Assembly: GCA_028870815.1 (NCBI GenBank)
Contig: JAGWOU010000142.1
Location: forward strand, 1 to 5,853
DNA length: 5,853 bases
DNA from: Rhodospirillales bacterium
Lineage (GTDB): Bacteria; Pseudomonadota; Alphaproteobacteria; Acetobacterales; Acetobacteraceae
Direction of reading: 5' to 3'
In this document: positions 1 through 5,790 of the stretch, one piece after another
How positions within the stretch are numbered: the stretch's first letter is position 1
How the letters are laid out: the number at the start of each line of letters is the position of its first letter
Notes under the pieces: model-generated
What the model saw: only the letters and a program-made list of their open reading frames with translations
Told to the model about the DNA's origin: nothing
Database searches by the model: none
Program-made: the position numbers and the translations under genes

Positions 1-1242
1 ATTCGGCACGCTGAACTGGCCGGAAATATCCGCATCCGCGGTAAAATCGCTCGGGCTGCCGGTGACGTGGCTGCGCAGCAGCACAGCGCCGGTAAACCGT
101 GGTTCGAGAGCGGCGACGTTGTTCAGCCGGGCTTGGGTGGTCAGATCGAGCTTTGTCTTATCGAGAATGCCGTGGCCGTTAAGGCTGAATTGCGGCCCGG
201 CCAGCGCAAGCTGGCCAATGGTGACGCGGTTGCCCTGCAGGCTCGCCAGCAGCGAGAGGTTGGTGCGCCCGGCGAGCAGTTTGTTGAGCCCGGCAGGAGC
301 TTGGTTCAGCTCGACATGCCCTTGCAGCGAAAGCGTGGCGCCGTTTTTCTGTGTGGTTTGCGTCACCACGAGATGCAGTTGCGAGTTACCGTGCAGTTGT
401 TGTTTCGCAAGCGTGCCGACAGGGGCAAGGGCGGGAATGGTAAGGACGGCATCCGCGAACGGGTTGGCCGGGTCCAGCCCCAGCGTGCCCGTGATCTCCA
501 GCTTCGCATCGCCCAGCGCCACGGCGCCATTCAGCGCGGCATGGGTGCGCGGCCCGTTCAGTGCCAGGTTCATGACAAGCGGCTGCTTCACCTGCGGGCC
601 GGCGAAATGGCCGATCAGCCCGCCGGGCGGCTCGTTCACATGCAGCTTCATCGCCACGTTTTGCGGGTCCAGCGTGGCGTTAAGAATATAGGCCGCGTTG
701 TCGCTGGCGGTGGTGGCGTTTAGCGCGATGGCGCCGTGCTGGATGTCGCGCAGATGCGTGCTGCCGGTGACATGCAGCGCGATATCCTCTCCCGCCAGCG
801 CGGGCGCGACATGCAGTGTGCCGATTTCAAGCTGATCTACGTTAACGCGGAAATTGGGAATGTTCAGGCCGCTGTTTTTCTGCTTCGCTGTCGTGGACGG
901 GGCGGGCTGACGAAGGACGTCGATGCTGGAAGCCGTGAGCGCCTGGACGGAGAGATTGCGGTGCAGAAGCGCGAGGGGCGACCATTTCAGTTCAGCTTCC
1001 GCGCCGCGCAGCCACACGCCGTCTTTATCTTTCAGCGCGAAGCTGGCGATTTTGATGTTCGCCGGGAAATGCCCGGCCAGACCGGCGATGTGAATTGTCG
1101 ATTTGCCGAATTTGTTGATTTCTTGGACCGCGAAATTCCGCCCCGCTTGGCTGTTCAACGCCATGACGATGCCGCCCACGGCAAGGACCAGCAGCAGAAC
1201 CAGCGAGAGAAGCCCAAGCAGGAAGCGTTTTACCCAGCGCAT
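1..1242 (-). CDS. tamB: TamB, inner-membrane-anchored subunit of the translocation and assembly module (N-terminal 414 codons; runs off the left edge)
   Basis: I translated this minus-strand frame by hand from the ATG at 1242-1240; it stays open to base 1, giving 414 residues without a stop. The protein starts MRWVKRFLLGLLSLVLLLV, a positively charged start followed by one hydrophobic segment (about residues 7-29) and no obvious cleavage site, as expected of TamB's signal anchor. After that comes a long run of short alternating beta-type stretches rich in Leu, Gly, Asn and Ala (for example LQGHVELNQAP and LALAGPQFSLNGHG), typical of the AsmA-like/TamB beta-helical groove. TamB proteins are usually well over 1000 residues, so most of the gene, including the C-terminal DUF490 domain that contacts TamA, lies outside. 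The family spans the periplasm and is implicated in outer-membrane protein assembly and phospholipid transport. It starts 3 bases after the tamA stop, with GGAGG inside the end of tamA, so co-translation is likely. The identity rests on the N-terminal architecture and the tamA neighbour. Confidence 0.9.
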   Translation of the reverse strand, partial: MRWVKRFLLGLLSLVLLLVLAVGGIVMALNSQAGRNFAVQEINKFGKSTIHIAGLAGHFPANIKIASFALKDKDGVWLRGAEAELKWSPLALLHRNLSVQALTASSIDVLRQPAPSTTAKQKNSGLNIPNFRVNVDQLEIGTLHVAPALAGEDIALHVTGSTHLRDIQHGAIALNATTASDNAAYILNATLDPQNVAMKLHVNEPPGGLIGHFAGPQVKQPLVMNLALNGPRTHAALNGAVALGDAKLEITGTLGLDPANPFADAVLTIPALAPVGTLAKQQLHGNSQLHLVVTQTTQKNGATLSLQGHVELNQAPAGLNKLLAGRTNLSLLASLQGNRVTIGQLALAGPQFSLNGHGILDKTKLDLTTQARLNNVAALEPRFTGAVLLRSHVTGSPSDFTADADISGQFSVPN

Positions 1243-1245
1243 GAG

Positions 1246-3066
1246 CTAGAACGCCTCCCCAAGGCCGAGATAAAGCGCGAAGCCGCCGCCGCCGGGAATG
1301 CGTTTCAGCGGCACCGCGATATCCGCCCGGATGGGACCGATGGAGGTGTAATACCGCAGGCCAAGCCCGACGCCGACCCGCAGCTTGCCCCTGAAAGGCG
1401 CCGAGCCGGCGCTGACCTGCCCGGCATCGATGAACGGCACCACGCCAATGCTTTTGGTGATGTGCTGGCGGAATTCGAGATTGATCGCGTCTGTGGCCAA
1501 GCCGCCTTCGGGTTTGTCGTTTGGAAATAGCGGCCCGATGGTCTGGTAGGCATAGCCGCGCACGGTGCCGGAGCCGCCCGCGTAAAGCCGTTGGTCCGGC
1601 GGCACGCCGAATTGTGTGGTGCCCTGGATGCTGCCCACCACGCCGTGCAGCGCGATCACGCCCCAGGCCTTGCGCTCCACCGGGAAATAAACCGAGCCCG
1701 TGCCGAGAAGAATCACGAATGGGCTGTGCCGGTTGCCCACCACCGGATAGGTGGGGGTGATGGTGGCGCTGATCATATGCCCCTTGGTCGGCTCCAGCAG
1801 GCTGTTCGTTGTGTTCCAGGTGAAGTTGATGGGAAATTGCAGCAGCACATAGGTGCGCGTGACGCTTTCCTGGTCCACGCGCTCGCTGATGAAACTGGGG
1901 CCATAGCTGATGGTGGTGGTCTTGGTGATCGGCCGGGACAGTAGGGCGCCGAGGATGAAACCGGTGCGGCTATAGGCGTTGAGTGATTCCTTCAATGCTT
2001 CGGCGGAAAGCGAAAGTGTCTGACCGCGCGCGTAATAATCCGGCTTCGCGAAAATGGCTTTCAGATCATAGCCGGGCGCGGTGGTACCGGTGCCGCCCAG
2101 CCCGTTCGCGGCGACTGAAATGGTCAGGGTCTCGGCATGGCGGAAGACATTGCGGTCCTCCCAACTGGTGCCGATGGTGAAGCCAGTGTCGGTGGCATAA
2201 GCGCCGGAGAGCGAAACCGCGTGGCGCTTCTGCTCGACCACGTGAAATGCCACCGGAACCTCGCCATTTGTTGCCTTATCAGCGGGTACCGGGGTGACGG
2301 AAGAAAACACGCCAAGCCCCAGCAATGAATTGCGCGCATCCTGCAAGGCGGTGTCTGAATAGGGCTGGCCGGGACGCAGGCTGATATGCCGGCGGAGGAA
2401 ATTCGGGTCTGTGCGCTTCAGCCCAGCAAAGCCGATGGGGCCGATATCCACATGCGGGCCGGAGGATACAGTGTAAGTGACCACCAGCGTGTGGTTCGCC
2501 TGGTTGGCGACGGCATAAGGCGGGCTGACATTGGCGAAGGCGTAGCCGGCATTGCGCAGGGCGGCTGTAAGTTTGGCGCTGGCGGCAAGCACGGGTGCGG
2601 CTTCGGCGGTTTGGCCGGCACGGATGCCGGGGCGCGCCTTAAAGCCCGGCGGCAGGCCGTTGATGCTCACCTGGCCCAGTTTAAATAGAGGCCCTTTTTC
2701 GGTGGTTACCCGCACCTTGGCCTGGCTTGCATCGGGCAATTGGTTGAGATGGTCGAGCAGCGCTGGATCGTTGAGGGACATGCCATCGACGGTGATGGTG
2801 GCGCGCCCGTCATCATAACCCAGCGAATGCAGCACGGTGGTGAATTGCTTCTCGTCTGTCCGCGCCCGGCCGATGAGGGCAAACGGCGCGGGCGGCAGTT
2901 TCTTGTCCAGAGAAATGAGCGCGGATGTTTGCTTCATCAGGTTGTCCAGCTGTTTGCTGCCTGACGGGACAAAATTCACATTATATTTCACCGGGTCCGC
3001 GCCCTGGGCGGCTGTGCCGCTTAGAACGAGACAAAGGCACAGAAGAAACTTGATCCGCCGGTGCAT
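1246..3066 (-). CDS. tamA: TamA, Omp85-family outer-membrane barrel of the translocation and assembly module
   Basis: This complete 606-residue protein is close in length to E. coli TamA (577). Residues 1 to about 22 form a Sec signal peptide: MHRR, a hydrophobic core FLLCLCLVLSG, and a small-residue cleavage region TAAQGA. Residues about 27-280 fit three POTRA domains; the second begins near GPLFKLGQVSINGL (125-138) and the third near GPHVDIGPIGFAGLKR (203-218). From about 281 a transmembrane beta-barrel of the bacterial surface antigen type follows. It carries the Omp85 lid-loop signature VRGY (502-505) in GGSGTVRGY, a late FIDAGQV strand, and a C-terminal strand ending in Phe606, the usual beta-signal for outer-membrane insertion. 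TamA inserts in the outer membrane and binds TamB through its POTRA domains. The ATG is the first start after an in-frame TAA, and it gives a sensible signal peptide, but no Shine-Dalgarno is evident. A BamA paralogue is unlikely because BamA has five POTRA domains and is longer; the tamB neighbour settles the choice. Confidence 0.93.
   Translation of the reverse strand: MHRRIKFLLCLCLVLSGTAAQGADPVKYNVNFVPSGSKQLDNLMKQTSALISLDKKLPPAPFALIGRARTDEKQFTTVLHSLGYDDGRATITVDGMSLNDPALLDHLNQLPDASQAKVRVTTEKGPLFKLGQVSINGLPPGFKARPGIRAGQTAEAAPVLAASAKLTAALRNAGYAFANVSPPYAVANQANHTLVVTYTVSSGPHVDIGPIGFAGLKRTDPNFLRRHISLRPGQPYSDTALQDARNSLLGLGVFSSVTPVPADKATNGEVPVAFHVVEQKRHAVSLSGAYATDTGFTIGTSWEDRNVFRHAETLTISVAANGLGGTGTTAPGYDLKAIFAKPDYYARGQTLSLSAEALKESLNAYSRTGFILGALLSRPITKTTTISYGPSFISERVDQESVTRTYVLLQFPINFTWNTTNSLLEPTKGHMISATITPTYPVVGNRHSPFVILLGTGSVYFPVERKAWGVIALHGVVGSIQGTTQFGVPPDQRLYAGGSGTVRGYAYQTIGPLFPNDKPEGGLATDAINLEFRQHITKSIGVVPFIDAGQVSAGSAPFRGKLRVGVGLGLRYYTSIGPIRADIAVPLKRIPGGGGFALYLGLGEAF
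1254..1258 (-). promoter_or_regulatory. Shine-Dalgarno site of tamB inside the 3' end of tamA
   Basis: On the minus strand GGAGG is read within the last codons of tamA, 11 bases before the tamB ATG (1242-1240). The spacing is slightly long but usable. It supports this ATG as the tamB start and suggests that ribosomes finishing tamA re-initiate on tamB. Confidence 0.5.
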
Positions 3067-3112
3067 GGGTTCAGGTTTGGCAGGATTTTTACCAAGTTTC
3101 CACCCGGTAAAG

Positions 3113-3141
3113 ATTTAACCCATTGTAATGTATGGTTTGAA
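3113..3141 (-). promoter_or_regulatory. Possible sigma70-type promoter for tamA-tamB
   Basis: The 104-base gap between the rluC-like gene and tamA is only 38% GC (40 of 104 by hand count), well below its surroundings. On the minus strand it holds TTCAAA (3141-3136) and TTAAAT (3118-3113), each matching 4 of 6 bases of the -35 and -10 consensus, with a 17-base spacer. Transcription would start near 3106, leaving a leader of about 40 bases. An alternative -10, TACAAT at 3127-3122, matches 5 of 6 but has a poor -35. I see no terminator hairpin in the gap, so read-through from rluC is also possible. This is a match by eye only. Confidence 0.3.
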
Positions 3142-3170
3142 AGCTTTGATGTTGTGATGTCGGAATTAAT

Positions 3171-4142
3171 TCACCGGCCCTGCCGTTTCGGATTCGCCGC
3201 CTCGGGCGCCGGGAAGCCGAGATAGTTCAGCCCGTCCAGCATGTGTTTAGGCAAGGGCGCTTCCACCGTCAGGTGGCCGCCTTCCGGGTGCGGGAAGCTG
3301 AGGCGCCGCGCATGCAGATGCAGCTGTGGCGCGAAATGTTCGGAGAAGATGCCGCCATAAACCTCGTCGCCCAGAATGGGTGTGCCGAGGGCGAGGCAAT
3401 GGGCGCGAAGCTGGTGCATGCGCCCGGTATGCGGGTTCAACTGAGCCAAACAGAATCTGCGCCCGGCTTTGTCCAGCACGCGGTAATCGGTCACGGCACT
3501 TTGCGCCTCCTTATCTTTCCGGCTGGCGGGTTCAGCGCGTGAGGTCTGGCCGAGATCGATGCGCTTCAGCGGCAGGTCGATGCGCCCTTCAAGCTGGTCC
3601 GGCAGGCCGGCCAGCAGCGCCCAGTAGGTTTTTTCCACATCGCGACCACGGAAGGCGGCGGCGAGGGTGCGCGCCACCCGGCTTGAGCGGGCGATGACCA
3701 GAAGCCCGGAAGTGTCGCGGTCCAGCCGGTGGACCAGCTTCGGGCGTTCCTCCGCTCCGTCTTGCAGTGCGTCCAGCATGCCATCCACATGCACCGTAAT
3801 GCCGGAGCCGCCCTGCACCGGCAGTCCGGCGGGTTTGTTGAGCACAATAATGGAGCTGTCGCTGTACAGCACCATGCGCTCCAATTCCTTGGTGCGCGCT
3901 TCGTCCATCTTCACCACATGGCGCTGTTTTAGAGCAGCGGCGGGCGGCGCGATCTCAGGTACGCTCAGCACATCGCCCAAATTGAGCCGCGCATTGGCTT
4001 CAGCGCGGCTGCCGTTCAGGCGGATTTTGCCGGTGCGCAGCAGCTTTTGCAAAACGCCTTGCGTTAAGCCGGGCACCTCGCGGCGCAGATAGCGGTCCAG
4101 CCGCATTTCCGCGCCGGCTTCGGGTACTTGTATCTCGGTCAT
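3171..4142 (-). CDS. rluC: RluA-family 23S rRNA pseudouridine synthase, RluC-like, with N-terminal S4 domain
   Basis: The 323-residue protein isomerises uridine to pseudouridine in rRNA, most likely 23S. Residues about 12-60 form an S4 RNA-binding domain (MRLDRYLRREVPGLTQG, then LLRTGKIRLNG). The catalytic domain has LNKPAGLPVQGG (101-112), then HRLDRDTSGLL (138-148), where Asp141 is the expected nucleophile, KTYWALLAG (171-179) with the conserved Tyr173, and TGRMHQLRAH (239-248). All key motifs are intact and the length is normal for RluC/RluD. The start is chosen because its ATG overlaps the rarA stop as ATGA (4139-4142), which implies translational coupling; the next Met, at residue 13, would cut into the S4 domain. 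In E. coli RluC modifies 23S positions 955, 2504 and 2580 and RluD modifies 1911, 1915 and 1917. The sequence alone does not firmly separate them; I prefer RluC because alphaproteobacterial genomes commonly place an RluC-type gene after rarA. The C-terminal tail (PKRQGR) is basic. Confidence 0.87.
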   Translation of the reverse strand: MTEIQVPEAGAEMRLDRYLRREVPGLTQGVLQKLLRTGKIRLNGSRAEANARLNLGDVLSVPEIAPPAAALKQRHVVKMDEARTKELERMVLYSDSSIIVLNKPAGLPVQGGSGITVHVDGMLDALQDGAEERPKLVHRLDRDTSGLLVIARSSRVARTLAAAFRGRDVEKTYWALLAGLPDQLEGRIDLPLKRIDLGQTSRAEPASRKDKEAQSAVTDYRVLDKAGRRFCLAQLNPHTGRMHQLRAHCLALGTPILGDEVYGGIFSEHFAPQLHLHARRLSFPHPEGGHLTVEAPLPKHMLDGLNYLGFPAPEAANPKRQGR

Positions 4143-5461
4143 GATTTCTCATCGCGCAATTTCGTCCAATAAGCGAGGCGCTTTGAAATCTCGCGTTCAA
4201 AGCCGCGCTCCACCGGGCGGTAGAAATCCGGCCGCCCCATGCCTTCGGGGAAGTAATTATCGCCGGAAAACCCGTCCTCGGTGTCGTGGTCGTATTGGTA
4301 GTTTTCCCCGTAGCCGAGATTTTTCATCAGCTTGGTCGGCGCGTTCAGAATGTTCATGGGCGGCATCAGGCTGCCGGTTTCCTTCGCGGCGCGGTTGGCG
4401 GCGCCTATGGCCTTGTAAACCGCGTTAGATTTCGGCGCGGTGGCCAGATACACCACCGCCTGCGCGATGCAAACCTCCCCTTCCGGCGAGCCGAGGCGCT
4501 CATAAGCCTCCCACGCCGCCAATGCCTGCGGCAGGGCCTGGGGGTCCGCCAGGCCAATATCCTCCGAGGCAAAGCGCGTGACGCGACGAGCGATGTAACG
4601 GGGGTCCTCCCCGCCCGCGAACATCCGCGCCAGCCAGTACAAAGCCGCATCGGGGTCTGAGCCGCGCATGGATTTATGCAGGGCGGAGATGAGGTTGTAA
4701 TGCTCCTCGCGGTCCCGGTCGTATAACGCCGCGCGGCGGGAGAGGAGCTGGCCAAGCGCGGTTTCGTCCAGCACCGGTTCTGGCGGCAGGGCGAAAAGCT
4801 GCTCCGCCATGTTGAGCAAAGCCCGCCCATCGCCATCCGCCATGGCGCGCAGGCTGGCCCTGGCGGTGGGGGTGAGCGGCAGTGTTTCACTGGTTTCCGC
4901 CTCTGCCCGGCTGAGCAGCAGTTCCATCGCCGCATCGTCCAGCCGCCGCAGCACGAATACCTGGGCGCGGGAGAGCAGCGCCCCGTTCAGCGCGAAGCTG
5001 GGGTTTTCCGTTGTGGCGCCGATCAGCGTGATCGTGCCCGCCTCCACCACCGGCAGAAACGCATCCTGCTGGGCGCGGTTGAAGCGGTGGATTTCGTCTA
5101 CAAACAGAAGCGTCGCCTTGCCCGCGCGGTGCAGGCGGGTGGCGTCCTCGAACACCTTCTTCAAATCTGCCACGCCCGAGAACACCGCTGAAATCTGCTT
5201 GAATTGCAGCCTTGCCGCATCTGCCAGCAGCCGGGCGATGGTGGTTTTGCCCACCCCCGGCGGGCCCCATAAAATCAGCGAGGCCAACGAGCCGCGCCTG
5301 AGCATGCCGGTCAGGCTGCCCTCCGGCCCCAGCAGATGGTCCTGGCCCACCACTTCGTTCAACGCTTTCGGGCGCAATGTTTCGGCCAGTGGCCTTGGCC
5401 CGGCATGGGGGGCGGGCGGCGGTGCGGCGGCGGCCGGGCCGAACAGATCATCTTCCTGCAT
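4139..5461 (-). CDS. rarA: RarA (MgsA), replication-associated recombination AAA+ ATPase
   Basis: This 440-residue protein is a RarA/MgsA/WRNIP1-family ATPase of the clamp-loader clade, which acts at stalled replication forks and at single-stranded DNA gaps in the cytoplasm. Visible motifs, in order: GQDHLLG (39-45), Walker A GPPGVGKTT (66-74), Walker B LLFVDE (118-123) followed by IHRFN, sensor 1 GATTEN (148-153) and an arginine-finger region ALLSR with Arg165. RarA-specific C-terminal landmarks follow: HKSMRGSDPDAALYWLARM (262-280), GGEDPRYIARR (283-293), SEDIGLADP (299-307) and PPMNILNAPTKLMK (367-380). All catalytic residues are present and the length is usual. A low-complexity leader (residues 1-24, DDLFG then Pro/Ala) precedes the conserved start of the AAA+ core. 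RuvB is excluded by the C-terminal half. Its last bases overlap the start of the RluC-like gene as ATGA. No Shine-Dalgarno precedes the ATG; TTAAAT (5474-5469) lies 7 bases upstream of it and could be a -10 element, though the -35 match is poor. Confidence 0.95.
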   Translation of the reverse strand: MQEDDLFGPAAAAPPPAPHAGPRPLAETLRPKALNEVVGQDHLLGPEGSLTGMLRRGSLASLILWGPPGVGKTTIARLLADAARLQFKQISAVFSGVADLKKVFEDATRLHRAGKATLLFVDEIHRFNRAQQDAFLPVVEAGTITLIGATTENPSFALNGALLSRAQVFVLRRLDDAAMELLLSRAEAETSETLPLTPTARASLRAMADGDGRALLNMAEQLFALPPEPVLDETALGQLLSRRAALYDRDREEHYNLISALHKSMRGSDPDAALYWLARMFAGGEDPRYIARRVTRFASEDIGLADPQALPQALAAWEAYERLGSPEGEVCIAQAVVYLATAPKSNAVYKAIGAANRAAKETGSLMPPMNILNAPTKLMKNLGYGENYQYDHDTEDGFSGDNYFPEGMGRPDFYRPVERGFEREISKRLAYWTKLRDEKS

Positions 5462-5480
5462 GCCGGATATTTAAGCGCAT

Positions 5481-5494
5481 GCGGGGCTGCCCGC
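5481..5494. repeat. Short GC-rich inverted repeat upstream of rarA
   Basis: GCGGG (5481-5485) and CCCGC (5490-5494) are perfect reverse complements around a 4-base loop, 20-33 bases upstream of the rarA ATG. There is no following T-run, so it is not an intrinsic terminator. It shares the 8-mer GGCTGCCC (5485-5492) with the second inverted repeat nearby (5533-5540). It could be a regulator site or chance in GC-rich DNA. Confidence 0.3.
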
Positions 5495-5517
5495 CATCTC
5501 TTGCGTACCGATTACGA

Positions 5518-5546
5518 TTGAAGCGGAGGGCTGGCTGCCCTAGATT
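5518..5546 (+). promoter_or_regulatory. Possible promoter of the small membrane-protein gene, implying a leaderless or near-leaderless start
   Basis: TTGAAG (5518-5523) and TAGATT (5541-5546) each match 4 of 6 bases of the sigma70 -35 and -10 consensus and are separated by exactly 17 bases. The -10 ends 6 bases before the ATG at 5553, so transcription would begin at or next to the start codon. The only purine-rich Shine-Dalgarno-like run, GGAGGG at 5525-5530, is 22 bases from the ATG, too far to serve as a ribosome binding site. The match is by eye. Confidence 0.35.
5527..5541. repeat. Inverted repeat inside the putative promoter spacer
   Basis: AGGGC (5527-5531) and GCCCT (5537-5541) are perfect reverse complements around TGGCT. 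The repeat falls between the proposed -35 and -10 of the plus-strand gene, a position where a repressor or activator could bind. At 5 bases per arm, chance is a real alternative. Confidence 0.3.
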
Positions 5547-5552
5547 CCCCTA

Positions 5553-5786
5553 ATGGCAAAACAAACCGGCCCTGTGCTCGACATGACGCCTGACGGACGT
5601 TTCATCGAGCCGCCTAAACCTTCGATCACGCAAATCCTTTTGCGTCTCGCCTTCTTCGGTATCGCCCTATGCGTTGGCGCGGCGCTGGTGTGGACCGCGT
5701 TCATCATGATCCCAATTCTGCTTGTGCTTGGATTTGTGGGGTATTTGTTCGCACGCAGCCAGCGCGGCAATTGGGGTCGATTCTAG
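5553..5786 (+). CDS. Small hydrophobic membrane protein of unknown function
   Basis: I do not recognise this 77-residue protein. Its N-terminal part (residues 1-27: MAKQTGPVLDMTPDGRFIEP, then PKPSITQ) is polar and rich in Pro. Residues about 28-66 are almost continuously hydrophobic (ILLRLAFFGIALCVGAALVW, then TAFIMIPILLVLGFVGYLFA), long enough for two closely spaced membrane helices with a tight turn, perhaps near the Pro at about 54. The tail RSQRGNWGRF is short and basic, which by the positive-inside rule would face the cytoplasm and so put both ends inside. It is the only complete plus-strand gene here, divergent from rarA, and its stop (TAG, 5784-5786) is 4 bases from the stop of the opposing gene at the right edge. 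An in-frame TAG at 5541-5543 rules out an upstream start. The antisense frame over the same bases reads as unstructured basic sequence, so this strand is favoured. It is probably a real gene; the function is unknown. Confidence 0.7.
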   Translation: MAKQTGPVLDMTPDGRFIEPPKPSITQILLRLAFFGIALCVGAALVWTAFIMIPILLVLGFVGYLFARSQRGNWGRF

Positions 5787-5790
5787 GATT

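Noticed and set aside
62..691. Plus-strand frame of 209 residues antisense to tamB
   Set aside because: Ser/Cys/Pro-rich translation with no domain-like pattern, fully covered by the well-supported tamB frame.
67..1530. Two long open plus-strand frames (67-723 and 736-1530) antisense to tamB and the end of tamA
   Set aside because: They are the codon-for-codon complement of tamB and tamA, which are in register. They stay open because the sense genes rarely use TTA, CTA or TCA; the breaks at 721-723 and 1528-1530 are CTA codons in the sense genes. The translations look compositionally random.
3075..3096. TTGG...CCAA inverted arms upstream of tamA considered as a regulatory hairpin
   Set aside because: Only 4 bp per arm around a long loop, easily expected by chance.
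4809..5474. Plus-strand frame of 221 residues antisense to rarA
   Set aside because: Ser/Ala-rich shadow of the Walker A/B region of rarA, with no recognisable domain; the rarA frame carries all the AAA+ motifs.
5481..5494. GC-rich hairpin considered as an intrinsic terminator
   Set aside because: The stem is only 5 bp and no T-run follows on either strand.
5540..5770. Minus-strand frame of 76 residues opposite the small membrane protein
   Set aside because: Its translation is unstructured and basic and it would run into the rarA upstream region. The plus-strand frame gives a coherent membrane protein, so only that one is kept.
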